64,000 nt of DNA from an uncultured Shewanella sp. (GCF_947497935.1 NZ_CANMIO010000010.1:104237-168236); one strand, 5' to 3'. Counted from the stretch's first letter, positions 1-11,352 are shown. Numbers and translations: made by a program. Notes: a model not told the origin generated them from the sequence alone.

Positions 1-586
1 GTTCACTGTCCAACTGACATAACCGCTCAACAACGGGCAAGGTTAAAAGCTGAGGATCGGTTCCCCCCATCATGACCAACACCTTACGCACTTGATTACA
101 GGGCTTTACAAATGGTTCAAAAAACGCCCCTCTGACAAGTAAGTAATCCCAGCCCACATATCGAGTGCCATTAAAGCCTTGCCAATTTAGCGCTTCCACT
201 AGCGGGCTCGGAGGATAAAAGAGTAGATCGCAACCTAAGCGGTAATCACTTGGTTCATCGATAGCTACGGTCAAGATATTCGCTTGTTTCATTGTCTCTA
301 TTACCTGCACAGGCAGACCATCACGAATATCACCGATAAAGATATCAGGGCATTGTTGCTTAATCACTTGCTGGCACCATTGCATGTAATCAAGGTGCTC
401 AAACAACTGCACATCAAAGCCATGCCCTTCTAATGCCTGCATAGCAATAGCATCATTATTAACCACAAAGGTGACTCTATGACCCGCTTCTACGAAGGAG
501 TTAGCTAAACAGATGCAGCGAACAACATGGCCCATTCCGACTTGAATTGATGCATCACAGCGAAACATCACATGTTGAATAGTCAT
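1..586 (-). CDS. pseG: PseG, UDP-sugar hydrolase of pseudaminic acid synthesis (3' part cut by window edge)
   Basis: The reading frame starts with ATG at 584-586 and stays open for 195 codons until it leaves the window, so the C-terminal part is missing. The N-terminus has the nucleotide-sugar hydrolase/glycosyltransferase-fold signature RCDAS..VGMGHVVRC (residues 9-24), and GGTDP follows near residue 178, both typical of PseG. The family removes UDP from the 2,4-diacetamido trideoxy-altrose intermediate before condensation to pseudaminic acid in the cytoplasm. pseC and pseB lie at 4151-6297 on the same strand, which supports the role. The family assignment is firm; the exact sugar is inferred from the neighbours. 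Confidence 0.85.
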   Translation of the reverse strand, partial: MTIQHVMFRCDASIQVGMGHVVRCICLANSFVEAGHRVTFVVNNDAIAMQALEGHGFDVQLFEHLDYMQWCQQVIKQQCPDIFIGDIRDGLPVQVIETMKQANILTVAIDEPSDYRLGCDLLFYPPSPLVEALNWQGFNGTRYVGWDYLLVRGAFFEPFVKPCNQVRKVLVMMGGTDPQLLTLPVVERLCQLDSE

Positions 587-732
587 ATTGTTTTAGTACC
601 CATATTTAGTAGCTGTATAATGAAATGTCACGACCAACATAAAGCAAAGCTCACAGTATAAAGTAAGTTATCCACCTTCCATGTAATGAACTGCATTTTT
701 AACACTTTTGTAGTCCAAACGGTAGCTTATCG

Positions 733-750
733 GTGCTAATTTGTTAGCAC
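733..750. other. Small inverted repeat in the divergent pseG/GH57 intergenic region
   Basis: Seven-base arms GTGCTAA/TTAGCAC surround a 4-base loop in the 347-bp gap between two divergent genes. A second inverted repeat, ACAGC-TATAAA-GCTGT, lies at about 883-898. No T-run follows either, so they look more like operator or structural sites than terminators. The gap must hold promoters for both directions, but I see no confident sigma-70 or sigma-54 match and no gene. Confidence 0.3.
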
Positions 751-933
751 ACCAAAACACCTGTAGCTAAAAGCTAAGATTCAAGTGCGTTTATTGCAGT
801 GATTCACCATCTTAGGTCAAACAATTACCGTGACTAGTGATTGAGAATCGCCTCATTTATGCTTAAACTAAAATCCCTCTGACAGCTATAAAGCTGTTTA
901 CTGTTAAAAAGTTTTATTGCGTTAAGAGTCCCT

Positions 934-2883
934 ATGGTCAACACCCAGCTCCCTAATGTCTACGCGATTTTCCATTTAAACTTAGCGTTTTCCTCTATCG
1001 ACACCAGCGAACATCAACGTGTAGTCGATCTGTGTTACTGGCCGTTGCTGCACTTAATTGAGCGCGATAATATCCCTTTAGGAATTGAGCTCACCGCTTA
1101 TACTCTCGAATGTATCCAAGCAGTTGACTCTAGCTGGATCGAAAAATTTAAAGCTCTACTGACAAAGAGGCGTTGTGAGCTTATCGCCAGCGGAGATAGC
1201 CAAATTATTGGGCCACTGCTGCCTTGGGAAGTGAATATACAAAACTTGTCACTTGGGCAAAAAAGTTACCAAGCCCTCGTCAGCTACCAACCTAAGATTG
1301 CCTACATCAATGAGCAAGCCGTATCGGCAGGGTTATTAGATTGCTATATTGACTGCGGCTTTGATGCTGTTGTTGTTGAATGGGATAACCCCTTTTCTCA
1401 CAATACAGATTGGGATAAATCATCTCGCGATCAGCCGCAGCAACTTGTAGCGGCTTCTGGACGGACTATCAAAGTAATCTGGAACCATGCCGTGGCTTTT
1501 CAAAAGTTTCAGCGCTATGCCCATGATGAAATGACCCTAGCCGAATACTTCGAATACCTAGCGAAGGCGACTAACGGCGCAACAGCCTTCTCACTCTATG
1601 GCAGTGATGCTGAAGTCTTCAATTACCGACCAGGGCGTTTTAATACAGAAACGAAACTCGATTTAGATGAGTGGCAACGCATTGAACGCTTATTTACTCA
1701 GATAAAATCCCAAGAACAATACCGCTGGGTCGCTCCAAGCGAGCTATTATCTGTGGCTCAAGAGTGCACCACGCTTAAGGTTCAGACGCCTGCCCATCCC
1801 ATCTCGGTAAAGAAACAGGCAAAATACAATGTAACCCGCTGGGCGCTATCGGGACGAAACGATCTTAGCCTTAACAGCCTCTGTTATAGAAAGTTTTCCC
1901 AGCTAAAGGGTTTAGAACACGTCAGTGAGCAGCAGTGGAGAGAGCTTTGCCGTCTCTGGGCCAGTGATTTACGCACACACCTTACTCATAAGCGCTATCA
2001 AGACTTACTGAGCCGTTACCCCATCGCGCAAAGAGCGGCATGCCAAACGGCTCCAAAAGCATATTTAGATGCTGCCTGTAAATCTAATAGCGACTATCAG
2101 GTTTATCACTGTAGCGAACGTAACATACTCACTGTTGAACACCCTCAACTTAAGCTAGTGCTTAATGGTAAACGAGGCATGACGATAAAGTCACTGGCTT
2201 TTGCTCGGCACAATTTTAAGCCCATTATAGGTACGCTTGCCCATGGGTATTTTGATCATATCAGCTATGCCGCCGATTTTTATTCGAACCATTTAGTCAT
2301 TGAACGCTATAGCGAGAGAGACCGAGTCACAGACTTAAGCCGAACTCAGTTTAATGTGACTCACACCAGCACGGGGCTACTCATCAGTGCAGAGATAACA
2401 ACACCACAGGGTAAATTAACTAAATGGTATAGACTCGAAAGCGAGCAAGTCGAGTGTGGTTTCGATTTTGAGAATCAACATCGACCCGAAGCGACTATCA
2501 GACTCGGCTATCTCACACTACTAAACTGCAAGCTACGCAATTGGTTCGCCTGTCACAATGGCGGAAAATTGTTGGAGTTCTATCATGCAGAACAAGACTT
2601 TAACCATGGAACCCCAGTATCATCAATTGTTTCCGCTAATAGTGCCTTAGGTGCGACAGAAGGTGTTTTTTACACTGGTTGCGACGAGCTAGGTCTTAAG
2701 ATCAGCTGGTCGCCTCAGTCTTGCGCCGCCCTGCCTATGCTTTCTAGCCAAAGGATCGATGATAGTTACTTAAATCGTGCCTGGTTTTCACTCTCTGAGG
2801 CCGATGAAACGCTCAAAGCGGATGGCGAGCTGTTGAACTTTAGCTATCAAATCACTCCATGCTTTAAAACGGATATCAGTTAA
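934..2883 (+). CDS. Glycoside hydrolase family 57-like protein of the flagellin-sugar locus
   Basis: A 649-residue protein with no signal peptide. Its N-terminal half has GH57-like features: a FHLNLAFSSI opening at residues 13-22, LTAYTLE near 53-59, a GPLLPWE block near 93-99, and EWDNPF near 149, a region where such barrels place active-site acids. The C-terminal half resembles the beta-rich domain that follows GH57/38-type catalytic barrels. GH57 enzymes act on alpha-glucans, but members in pse/leg clusters have no assigned reaction, so substrate and role are unknown. The stop is 3 bases before the SpsF-like gene, so the two are probably co-transcribed. They run opposite to pseG, pseC and pseB. 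A weak AAGAG precedes the ATG. Confidence 0.7.
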   Translation: MVNTQLPNVYAIFHLNLAFSSIDTSEHQRVVDLCYWPLLHLIERDNIPLGIELTAYTLECIQAVDSSWIEKFKALLTKRRCELIASGDSQIIGPLLPWEVNIQNLSLGQKSYQALVSYQPKIAYINEQAVSAGLLDCYIDCGFDAVVVEWDNPFSHNTDWDKSSRDQPQQLVAASGRTIKVIWNHAVAFQKFQRYAHDEMTLAEYFEYLAKATNGATAFSLYGSDAEVFNYRPGRFNTETKLDLDEWQRIERLFTQIKSQEQYRWVAPSELLSVAQECTTLKVQTPAHPISVKKQAKYNVTRWALSGRNDLSLNSLCYRKFSQLKGLEHVSEQQWRELCRLWASDLRTHLTHKRYQDLLSRYPIAQRAACQTAPKAYLDAACKSNSDYQVYHCSERNILTVEHPQLKLVLNGKRGMTIKSLAFARHNFKPIIGTLAHGYFDHISYAADFYSNHLVIERYSERDRVTDLSRTQFNVTHTSTGLLISAEITTPQGKLTKWYRLESEQVECGFDFENQHRPEATIRLGYLTLLNCKLRNWFACHNGGKLLEFYHAEQDFNHGTPVSSIVSANSALGATEGVFYTGCDELGLKISWSPQSCAALPMLSSQRIDDSYLNRAWFSLSEADETLKADGELLNFSYQITPCFKTDIS

Positions 2884-2886
2884 GTC

Positions 2887-4092
2887 ATGAACATCATAGC
2901 AATTATCGGTGCTCGCCTAAACTCAAGCCGCCTTCCGGGAAAGCATCTTCTTCCCCTTGCTGGGAAGCCTATCATTGCGCATATTCAAAACCGCCTAGAG
3001 CGCTGTCAGACATTGACGGAAATCGTGCTGGCTACCACCTTAGATGAATTCAACCAGCCACTCATAGACTGGGCAAATGATAATAGCCAATGCCTTGCTT
3101 ATTCTGGCGATGTTAATGACTTGATGGGGCGGATTAATGCCGTTGTCGAGCAGTATCAAGCCGATATAGTCGTCTATATTTGCGGGGATTGCCCACTTAT
3201 TGATCCCGGTTTTATCGACCATGCAGTCAACCAATTACGTCAAAATCCACAAGCCAATAGTATCTCTCTTGCGCCAGATGTGCGCTCAATCCATGAGGGA
3301 ATGGCATTTTATACACGCCAAGGTTGGGATAGTCTGTTTATTAATAGCGTAAGTGATATGGAAAAAGAGCATGTCGGCTATGCTAATCAAAGATGCCATT
3401 GCCTAACTCCGTTATTAATCCAAGACAGTGATGACTACTCTGGCATAGAACATAGGATTTCAGTCGATACCAATGCCGATTACCTTTTTATGCAACAGAT
3501 ATATCAACGTTGGTATGCACAAAACAGTTCCGATTCCATCGTGCCTTTGAAGTGGGTCGTACACACTCTTAAAGAAGAGACCTCTCTAAGACTAATAAAT
3601 GGTCATGTTAAGCAAAAAAAAGCGGATCAGAAATACCTGTCGGTGTCACTTTATTGCGTTTATCAAGCTGCTGATGACGCCCTATATCAATTGAGTGTAA
3701 AGCTAGGTGCTTCGTTACAGGAGCATTACGGCTTAGGCACTCAACTACATGTGCTTACAAGAGAAGAGCTGCAAGCAACAGCGTCACAAAATAGCCAAAA
3801 CTACCATGATGAACAGGTATTTATTGACGCATTAAAACACGACACTCAACACCTAACACTTTGTCTGCTCCCTACTCTCTTACAGCACAAAGTCGAGCAA
3901 TTTAAGCATGCGATTTCAGCTAATAACAGCCTTGCCATTGAGCTTTTTGATGCTAGAGATCACTGCCAGTCCTCCCGCAATATCGCATTTAAGTGGTTAA
4001 ATAACGGAGTAGAACAAACCACAGAGCAAGATGTTGTAATCGATGGGTTAACCCTTGAACAATTAACGAAACTCATAACAAGCTTGCTATAG
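2887..4092 (+). CDS. SpsF/CMP-KDO synthetase-type cytidylyltransferase with C-terminal extension
   Basis: The first ~230 of 401 residues form a nucleotidyltransferase of the SpsF/KdsB/NeuA group: a pyrophosphorylase-like loop with SSRLPGK at 13-19, and YICGDCPLIDP near 97-107, whose Asp would bind metal. The canonical PseF loop (ARGGSKRI) is absent, so this is not textbook PseF, although its place between pse genes suggests it activates the nonulosonic acid with CTP. The last ~160 residues match nothing I recognise; they could be a second domain acting on the same sugar. It follows the GH57 gene by 3 bases and ends at a hairpin shared with convergent pseC. Confidence 0.72.
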   Translation: MNIIAIIGARLNSSRLPGKHLLPLAGKPIIAHIQNRLERCQTLTEIVLATTLDEFNQPLIDWANDNSQCLAYSGDVNDLMGRINAVVEQYQADIVVYICGDCPLIDPGFIDHAVNQLRQNPQANSISLAPDVRSIHEGMAFYTRQGWDSLFINSVSDMEKEHVGYANQRCHCLTPLLIQDSDDYSGIEHRISVDTNADYLFMQQIYQRWYAQNSSDSIVPLKWVVHTLKEETSLRLINGHVKQKKADQKYLSVSLYCVYQAADDALYQLSVKLGASLQEHYGLGTQLHVLTREELQATASQNSQNYHDEQVFIDALKHDTQHLTLCLLPTLLQHKVEQFKHAISANNSLAIELFDARDHCQSSRNIAFKWLNNGVEQTTEQDVVIDGLTLEQLTKLITSLL

Positions 4093-4102
4093 CCCAGTGT
4101 AA

Positions 4103-4131
4103 AATAGCGGCCAGCAATTATCGCCGCTATT
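4103..4131. terminator. Bidirectional terminator between the SpsF-like gene and pseC
   Basis: Perfect 9-bp stem AATAGCGGC/GCCGCTATT with an 11-base loop, followed by TATATTTTA on the plus side, between two convergent genes. It could serve both. Confidence 0.65.
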
Positions 4132-4150
4132 TATATTTTAGAAAGTCCAT

Positions 4151-6303
<2,153 letters not shown>

Positions 6304-6506
6304 TCACCATCGCCCTTCAGAATATAAGCTGTCAAAAAAATATCACTGGGTTATCTTTAATACAATTTGTGGCAAAAAGTGTGCCACAAAATAAAACACT
6401 CACCGCTGCTCTAATCGATAAAATCAGCTGTAAACTACCGAAAAACATACATACTACAACATCGATTAACCAGAAAACGTCTTTATACCACTAAATAAGC
6501 ATTCTC

Positions 6507-6524
6507 ATAGGAGCTAGCTCCTAT
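6507..6524. promoter_or_regulatory. 18-bp perfect palindrome upstream of the Maf glycosyltransferase gene
   Basis: ATAGGAGCTAGCTCCTAT reads the same on both strands and is followed by TTATTT. It lies in the 343-bp gap between divergent pseB and the Maf gene, about 115 bp before the latter's start. It may be an operator, or a short-loop hairpin. Otherwise the gap is AT-rich and without a gene. Confidence 0.4.
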
Positions 6525-6640
6525 TTATTTAACAAAGGTGGTATTAAAATTGCTTTATTAAAAGAATACCGATTTTCTAGCTGTAATGCTCGTGTAATAA
6601 CAAGTTCCGAAGCACTCGCGATCAAAACACTGAGGACAAA

Positions 6641-9070
6641 ATGCAAAGCACCAATCCAAATACCTTTAACACTTTTGCGATAAGTCAGTTTAACGAATAC
6701 TACTTACCTAGTGTCAATCGCCAAATCTTTGAAACTATTGATTCGAAAACTCACTTCGACAAATTATTTAAAATCGAGTTTGCCAAAGAGAATCAGCTGC
6801 ATGTTATTATCGGTATCGATTCAGGGCTACTTGCCAACTATGTTCTTGAGTCATCCCTTCCTGCCGACAGCCAATTTATATTTGTTGAACTAGATAGTGT
6901 ATTGGAGCTACTCAATGTAGAAATCCCTGAGCCATTAAAACAACAAGTCTCTATTTGTACTATTAACGAGCTTGCTGAAATACTCAATAGTCGTAGTAAT
7001 CCCGTTTACATCATTAAAGATAAGCTTGCCGTTCACCAGTCTCTTGGTGTAAGAGCCCAGCATTTAGCCGAATATGCCCAATTGAGCAGTGATGTTATGG
7101 CTGTGGTTAATCAAGCAACATGCGAACATAAAACCTCTTTTAACCAAGAGATCTTCGTAGAGCAACAACTGCTTAATTTAACTGAAAACCATATTCCGGC
7201 ATCAATCCTAAAAGGACGTTATCAAGGCAAAACCTGTATTGTCACCGCTGGCGGGCCCTCATTAGATGAACATATGCCATGGATTAAGGATAATAAAGAC
7301 AAGCTCTTTATTATTGCGGTTTCGAGAGTCGCAGCTAAATTAACCAAAGAAGGAGTGCCACCGCAGATTATTGTTTCTGTCGATCCCCAAGAGCTTAGCT
7401 TAGAAGTCAACAGCGAAATGATGGCATTGTATGACAGCTCTTTGCTCATTCACTCCTATCACATCTGTTCAAGAATTCTTTCTCAATGGCGTGGACGCCA
7501 CCTATTCACTGGCAATCGCCTGCTATGGGATGAGACTAACGATAAACACAATATTGAATCTGTTGGCCCAACGGTGACGAATGCAGCTATCACAATTGCA
7601 GCGGAACTAGGTTTTACTCAAGTGCTACTAACTGGTGCAGATTTTTGCTACTCGAAAACTGGGCATACTCACACCAGCGGGACCCTAGAGGCTAATCTAG
7701 GGCCCAATATGGGTCATATAGGTGACTGGGTTGAAACTTATAGTGGCGATAAAGCCGAGACTATTTTCCAATTAACTGAAGCCAAAAAAGCCTTAGCCTA
7801 TCAGGTGTCGACCCTGCCACAGTGCAATGTCATCAACCTATCACTTAATGCTGCAGTCATAGCCAATGTGGCTCATCTAGCATTGGATAATATCGTTATT
7901 GAAGCAGCGAACTGTAGCCACCAAGAGCTATTTTCATTCGTTGATAGCCAAACAGTTGATTTGAAAAAGCACTACCAATATTGTCTAAAACAGATGAGTG
8001 AGGCCGTGTCATCCCTACAGGCAATATTAAAATTGGCAACCAATGCCCTAAAACTCAATCAAAAACGAGACCAAGCAGAACAGCTAGATAAAATTGAACA
8101 CAAGATCAATAAACATCACGGTAAGCTTGCTAAAGTCATTAAATTCTACGGCTACTTGGAATTTAGCCGTTTTCTCTCTACAACTGAGAGTAGTCAGTGG
8201 TCTCAAGTACACGTTGAGCAGATGACAGCCAACTACTATGAGGCGTTTATCAGCGTGTCTACAAAGCTTGAAGTCATCTTCAAGCAAGCACAACAACGCT
8301 GCCTTTCACGCCTTGACGAATTAAACCCACAAAGCGATGTGGAGCCTCTAATTCAACAATGGCTACAAGATAATCAACCAGGACGTTCACTCGTCTGGAC
8401 ACATTATTTAACTCGTGAACTATCTACAGAAGAAGTATTAGCATTAGAACCTTTGGCTCATGAGTTTCAGTTACAACTAACCGATCATCAGCGTTACCAG
8501 TCAAAGCTTGCAGCGGGTTACTCCCTTGAAGAAGCCTTTAATAAGATAATGACTTTGGTCATCAAGAAAAACCTTCAAGGACTTACACTCATGGCTAGCA
8601 CACTCAAGCCTCGGGCTGTAGAAAGTGATCTAGCAAAACGCTTGTATCACTTAGCTGACTCCTACTGTTTAGATCTACAGGGCAAGCCTCAACAGGCACT
8701 CACTACATTGCTAGAGTTAGGTTCTAATCTATTTACTGAAGTTGAGTTTAAACAAGTGAGTGTGTTGTCACTAAAACTTGGTCAACTAGAACTAGCAGCC
8801 CTTGCATTACAACAGTTGGTAAGTTTAAGCGATGAGTACCTGCCCCAATATGCACATTTACTCAAGCTTCAAGGGCAAGATCAACTCGCGTTGAACACCT
8901 ATATGGATTATCTAAATAAATATCCTAATGACATCTTAATATGGTTAAAGTTGGGCTCATTTCTGTATGAAATCGAACAAATACAAACGGCTAAAGATGT
9001 CTTTAACCAAGTACTTAACCTTGACCCAAACAATCAAATTGCAATCAATCAATTAGCCAAGATAGCTTAA
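6641..9070 (+). CDS. Maf-type flagellin glycosyltransferase (DUF115) with TPR-like tail
   Basis: An 809-residue cytoplasmic protein. The central region (about 190-420) has the Maf/DUF115 (MptE-like) core: GKTCIVTAGGPSLDEH near 201-216, IIVSVDP near 247-253, and VTNAAITIAAELG followed by VLLTGADFC near 335. Maf proteins transfer pseudaminic or legionaminic acid to serine/threonine of flagellin, which fits the neighbouring pse genes. The last ~150 residues form helical repeats of TPR character (for example PNDILIWLKLGSFLYEIEQ, then VFNQVLNLDPNNQIAINQ), longer than in minimal Maf proteins and possibly for flagellin binding. Start: ATG after GAGGACAAA. A weak hairpin follows the stop. Confidence 0.85.
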   Translation: MQSTNPNTFNTFAISQFNEYYLPSVNRQIFETIDSKTHFDKLFKIEFAKENQLHVIIGIDSGLLANYVLESSLPADSQFIFVELDSVLELLNVEIPEPLKQQVSICTINELAEILNSRSNPVYIIKDKLAVHQSLGVRAQHLAEYAQLSSDVMAVVNQATCEHKTSFNQEIFVEQQLLNLTENHIPASILKGRYQGKTCIVTAGGPSLDEHMPWIKDNKDKLFIIAVSRVAAKLTKEGVPPQIIVSVDPQELSLEVNSEMMALYDSSLLIHSYHICSRILSQWRGRHLFTGNRLLWDETNDKHNIESVGPTVTNAAITIAAELGFTQVLLTGADFCYSKTGHTHTSGTLEANLGPNMGHIGDWVETYSGDKAETIFQLTEAKKALAYQVSTLPQCNVINLSLNAAVIANVAHLALDNIVIEAANCSHQELFSFVDSQTVDLKKHYQYCLKQMSEAVSSLQAILKLATNALKLNQKRDQAEQLDKIEHKINKHHGKLAKVIKFYGYLEFSRFLSTTESSQWSQVHVEQMTANYYEAFISVSTKLEVIFKQAQQRCLSRLDELNPQSDVEPLIQQWLQDNQPGRSLVWTHYLTRELSTEEVLALEPLAHEFQLQLTDHQRYQSKLAAGYSLEEAFNKIMTLVIKKNLQGLTLMASTLKPRAVESDLAKRLYHLADSYCLDLQGKPQQALTTLLELGSNLFTEVEFKQVSVLSLKLGQLELAALALQQLVSLSDEYLPQYAHLLKLQGQDQLALNTYMDYLNKYPNDILIWLKLGSFLYEIEQIQTAKDVFNQVLNLDPNNQIAINQLAKIA

Positions 9071-9079
9071 CGCCTCAAG

Positions 9080-9106
9080 CCGCTGCCAACATTGTGTTAG
9101 CAGCGG
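9080..9106 (+). terminator. Possible terminator after the Maf gene
   Basis: Seven-base arms CCGCTGC/GCAGCGG with a 13-base loop start 9 bases after the stop codon. Only a mixed TATCTAAAT tail follows, so intrinsic termination is uncertain. Confidence 0.35.
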
Positions 9107-9178
9107 TATCTAAATCCCATACAAAGTCTTATAATCGCCATCATTAATTTTCTATGATTTGGTTTCGGAGAGCATCGC

Positions 9179-9658
9179 TTGGCACATACTTATATTCCAT
9201 TTGAACAATACAAACGTAAATGGATTTTTAATCATAAAGATCTTCCGGTTAGCGATGAAGATAAGGCGTTGATCTCACCGCTCGATCAAAAGTCGTCGAT
9301 GGAAGTATGGAATAAATGGATTAGCAACAAGAGTAGCCGCACCGAACAGTTCACCAAAGGTGACTGGGCAGCCAAAGACAGTGCTTGGGTGTTAACTGAA
9401 GACTGGCAGGGCCCTTGGGACAGTGAAGAAACCGCTCTACCAGAAGGCTTTATCGAGCACTTTGATTGGACTGATGATGCAACCGTTTATTTTTGCTATG
9501 AAAAATACCAAGTAATTGAAACACGCTGGGATGTTTTTGTACGTAACTGGAAGTGCTTCCTGTTCTTCGATGATGGTCCACTGCTGGTCTCTCCAAAACA
9601 AAAACAAGCTGCAATATTCCACCAAAGCGGCCAATTCCAGTTAGGTTCTCGCGGTTAA
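9179..9658 (+). CDS. DUF2947 family protein
   Basis: A soluble 159-residue protein of the DUF2947 type, rich in Trp (KWIFNHKDLPVSD near 13, EDWQGPWDSEE, FVRNWKCFLFFDDGPLL). No biochemical function is established. It starts with TTG at 9179: a GGAG lies 8 bases upstream, and the first internal Met is at residue 41, which would remove conserved sequence. The stop codon lies in the loop of a terminator hairpin. No catalytic motif is obvious. Confidence 0.75.
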   Translation: MAHTYIPFEQYKRKWIFNHKDLPVSDEDKALISPLDQKSSMEVWNKWISNKSSRTEQFTKGDWAAKDSAWVLTEDWQGPWDSEETALPEGFIEHFDWTDDATVYFCYEKYQVIETRWDVFVRNWKCFLFFDDGPLLVSPKQKQAAIFHQSGQFQLGSRG

Positions 9659-9678
9659 TTACCGCGTTTTTATTTTTT
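9650..9678 (+). terminator. Intrinsic terminator overlapping the DUF2947 stop codon
   Basis: Stem CGCGGT/ACCGCG with a TAATT loop that contains the TAA stop, then TTTTTATTTTTT. It ends about 10 bases before the next gene's ATG, so that gene either has a promoter inside the DUF2947 gene or depends on read-through. Confidence 0.75.
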
Positions 9679-9687
9679 GAGGTTTTT

Positions 9688-10263
9688 ATGAAGTCCCTCT
9701 CTACCCTACTATTAGCAACCAGTGTGCTAGCAACAAGCATGTTAGTTTCATCGGCACTACAGGCTAAAGAAGTCTCTGGCGTACAACTCGATGATTCGGT
9801 GCAACTCGACGGCAAAACTCTGGTGCTTAACGGTGCTGGCGTGCGCAGTAAGTTCTTTATCGACTTGTATGTTGGTAGCTTATATGTGCCTACAAACCTA
9901 GATTCAGCCCAAGCGGTAATCGATGCCCCCAGCAGCGCCGTTCGTCTTAATATCACATCAGGCATGATCACTGCCGATAAGATGAAAGATGCGATTAACC
10001 AAGGGTTTGATGATGCAACCGATGGCAATACCGCGCCGATTGCAGCAAAAATCGAGCAGTTTATGGGGCTATTTAGCGCAGAAATTGTTGAGGGCGACCA
10101 ATTTACCTTGCTTGCAGATAAAGCCACTGGCGTGACCGCTTATAAAAATGGTCAGGCTCAAGCGACAATCGCCGGCGAAGATTTCCGCCAAGCGGTATTA
10201 AAGATTTGGTTAGGAAAAGAACCTGCCCAAGACAGCCTAAAAGAAGCCATGTTGGGCGAGTAA
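9688..10263 (+). CDS. Secreted chalcone-isomerase-like protein
   Basis: A 191-residue protein with a Sec signal peptide (residues 1 to about 27, cut after LQA), then a chalcone-isomerase-like fold seen from LNGAGVRSKFFIDLYVGSLYVP at about 47-68 and the C-terminal GEDFRQAVLKIWLG. Bacterial members are periplasmic; some bind haem or fatty acids, and true chalcone isomerase activity is not expected. GAGG lies 5 bases before the ATG. It is convergent with the barrel gene; an AT-rich imperfect hairpin (about 10263-10293) separates them. Confidence 0.8.
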   Translation: MKSLSTLLLATSVLATSMLVSSALQAKEVSGVQLDDSVQLDGKTLVLNGAGVRSKFFIDLYVGSLYVPTNLDSAQAVIDAPSSAVRLNITSGMITADKMKDAINQGFDDATDGNTAPIAAKIEQFMGLFSAEIVEGDQFTLLADKATGVTAYKNGQAQATIAGEDFRQAVLKIWLGKEPAQDSLKEAMLGE

Positions 10264-10282
10264 TTTAAACTTTAGAGTCAAT

Positions 10283-11182
10283 CTAAAATTTAAATGTGAC
10301 ATCCAAGGCCGCTGCGCCTTGGTTGTCGATATTCTCTTTGGTATTTTGTGGATTTAACTCTAACTCGCCATTAAAGAAATACCCCGCGTAGGCATTAACG
10401 CTTACCGAGCGGGAAATATCCCAACCCACTCTGGCAAAACTCACCCACTCCTCAATTTCCGCCGTCTGTTTTTCATCGGCAATAAGAAATCGGTTTGTGC
10501 GTTTTGACGTACCAAGACCCACATTCCAATCAGAACTTAATTGATAACTCAGCTCCAGACCCGCAGGGCCACTAAAGCCTGCCGAGAAGGGATTACCGAG
10601 TCTCAAGTTTTCAGTAATTTGCCAGTTCACCGCTAAAAATGGCACGGTTCTGACTTCATCAATATCGTTTAAGTAAGCCACGCCGAAACCTAACATATTG
10701 CCAGAATCGAAGCGGTACATACCTGACAACACCGCACCATAACTCTCAGCATTACTGGCTGACGCCGTATCGGCATAAGCATATTGCAGCTTTGGCGCTA
10801 ACATAAACATCCAGTGTTTATTAGGCCGATATGAAAGCGTTAAACTCGCTCTGTAACGCTCAATCTTATCCCAAGTTTGGGTGTTATCGCGCAAACTTGG
10901 CGAGCGCCAATCATAATCAAGATTATCGTAACCCCCCCCCGCTCCAATCGACCACTGCCTGTTTAACGACATACTGGCTTTGAAATCAAACATCCACTGA
11001 TCACGCTGCAACTCATTACCTGCATCTCCTACATCGGCTGTACTGGTCGTGATCCGCGACGCACTCAGGCTAAAAGGGCTAGGTCGATATGAAGAGGATG
11101 GCGGCTTCGCATTAGCAAAACCCTGCGAAATGGGGAGTAAGGTCAACAAGACCAACGAATTTAAAGCCAAAGACTTTTTCAT
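10283..11182 (-). CDS. Outer-membrane beta-barrel protein, DUF6268-like
   Basis: A 299-residue protein with a signal peptide (1 to about 25, FANA). It is followed by alternating aromatic/polar strands (RASLTLSYRPNKHWMFMLAP, GAVLSGMYRFDSGNMLGFGVAYL) and ends in Phe (DVTFKF), the usual C-terminal signal of Bam-inserted barrels. It resembles DUF6268 proteins, of unknown function. The codons for AGGGY near residue 82 contain a run of nine G (10932-10940), which could slip. It is monocistronic by position, and nothing around it suggests a ligand. Confidence 0.7.
   Translation of the reverse strand: MKKSLALNSLVLLTLLPISQGFANAKPPSSSYRPSPFSLSASRITTSTADVGDAGNELQRDQWMFDFKASMSLNRQWSIGAGGGYDNLDYDWRSPSLRDNTQTWDKIERYRASLTLSYRPNKHWMFMLAPKLQYAYADTASASNAESYGAVLSGMYRFDSGNMLGFGVAYLNDIDEVRTVPFLAVNWQITENLRLGNPFSAGFSGPAGLELSYQLSSDWNVGLGTSKRTNRFLIADEKQTAEIEEWVSFARVGWDISRSVSVNAYAGYFFNGELELNPQNTKENIDNQGAAALDVTFKF
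10932..10940. repeat. Homopolymer of nine C/G inside the barrel gene
   Basis: Nine C in a row on the plus strand (nine G in the coding strand) within codons for Ala-Gly-Gly-Gly-Tyr. Tracts of this length in genes for surface proteins are known slippage sites. The gene is in frame at this length. Confidence 0.9.
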
Positions 11183-11319
11183 ATTGCTAACTCCATTAGC
11201 TAATAATACTCGTTATATTATTTTAATGACTCTAACTTACGTTAATCTCAAGCTATAGGATCACTTTATAACTATCCATCAAAAATTATGTTTATCTGCA
11301 CCGAGAGCTGAAATAAAAA

Positions 11320-11336
11320 AGGAGCCAACGGCCCCT
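11320..11336 (-). terminator. Terminator of the TetR regulator gene
   Basis: On the minus strand, AGGGGCC-GTT-GGCTCCT (7 pairs, one G-U) is followed by TTTTTTA, 16 bases after the stop codon. Confidence 0.75.
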
Positions 11337-11352
11337 ATTATTGTGTCGATAA

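Noticed and set aside
9450..10127. 225-codon minus-strand frame opposite the DUF2947 and chalcone-isomerase-like genes
   Set aside because: It overlies two well-supported genes, has no ribosome site and its composition is that of an antisense shadow.
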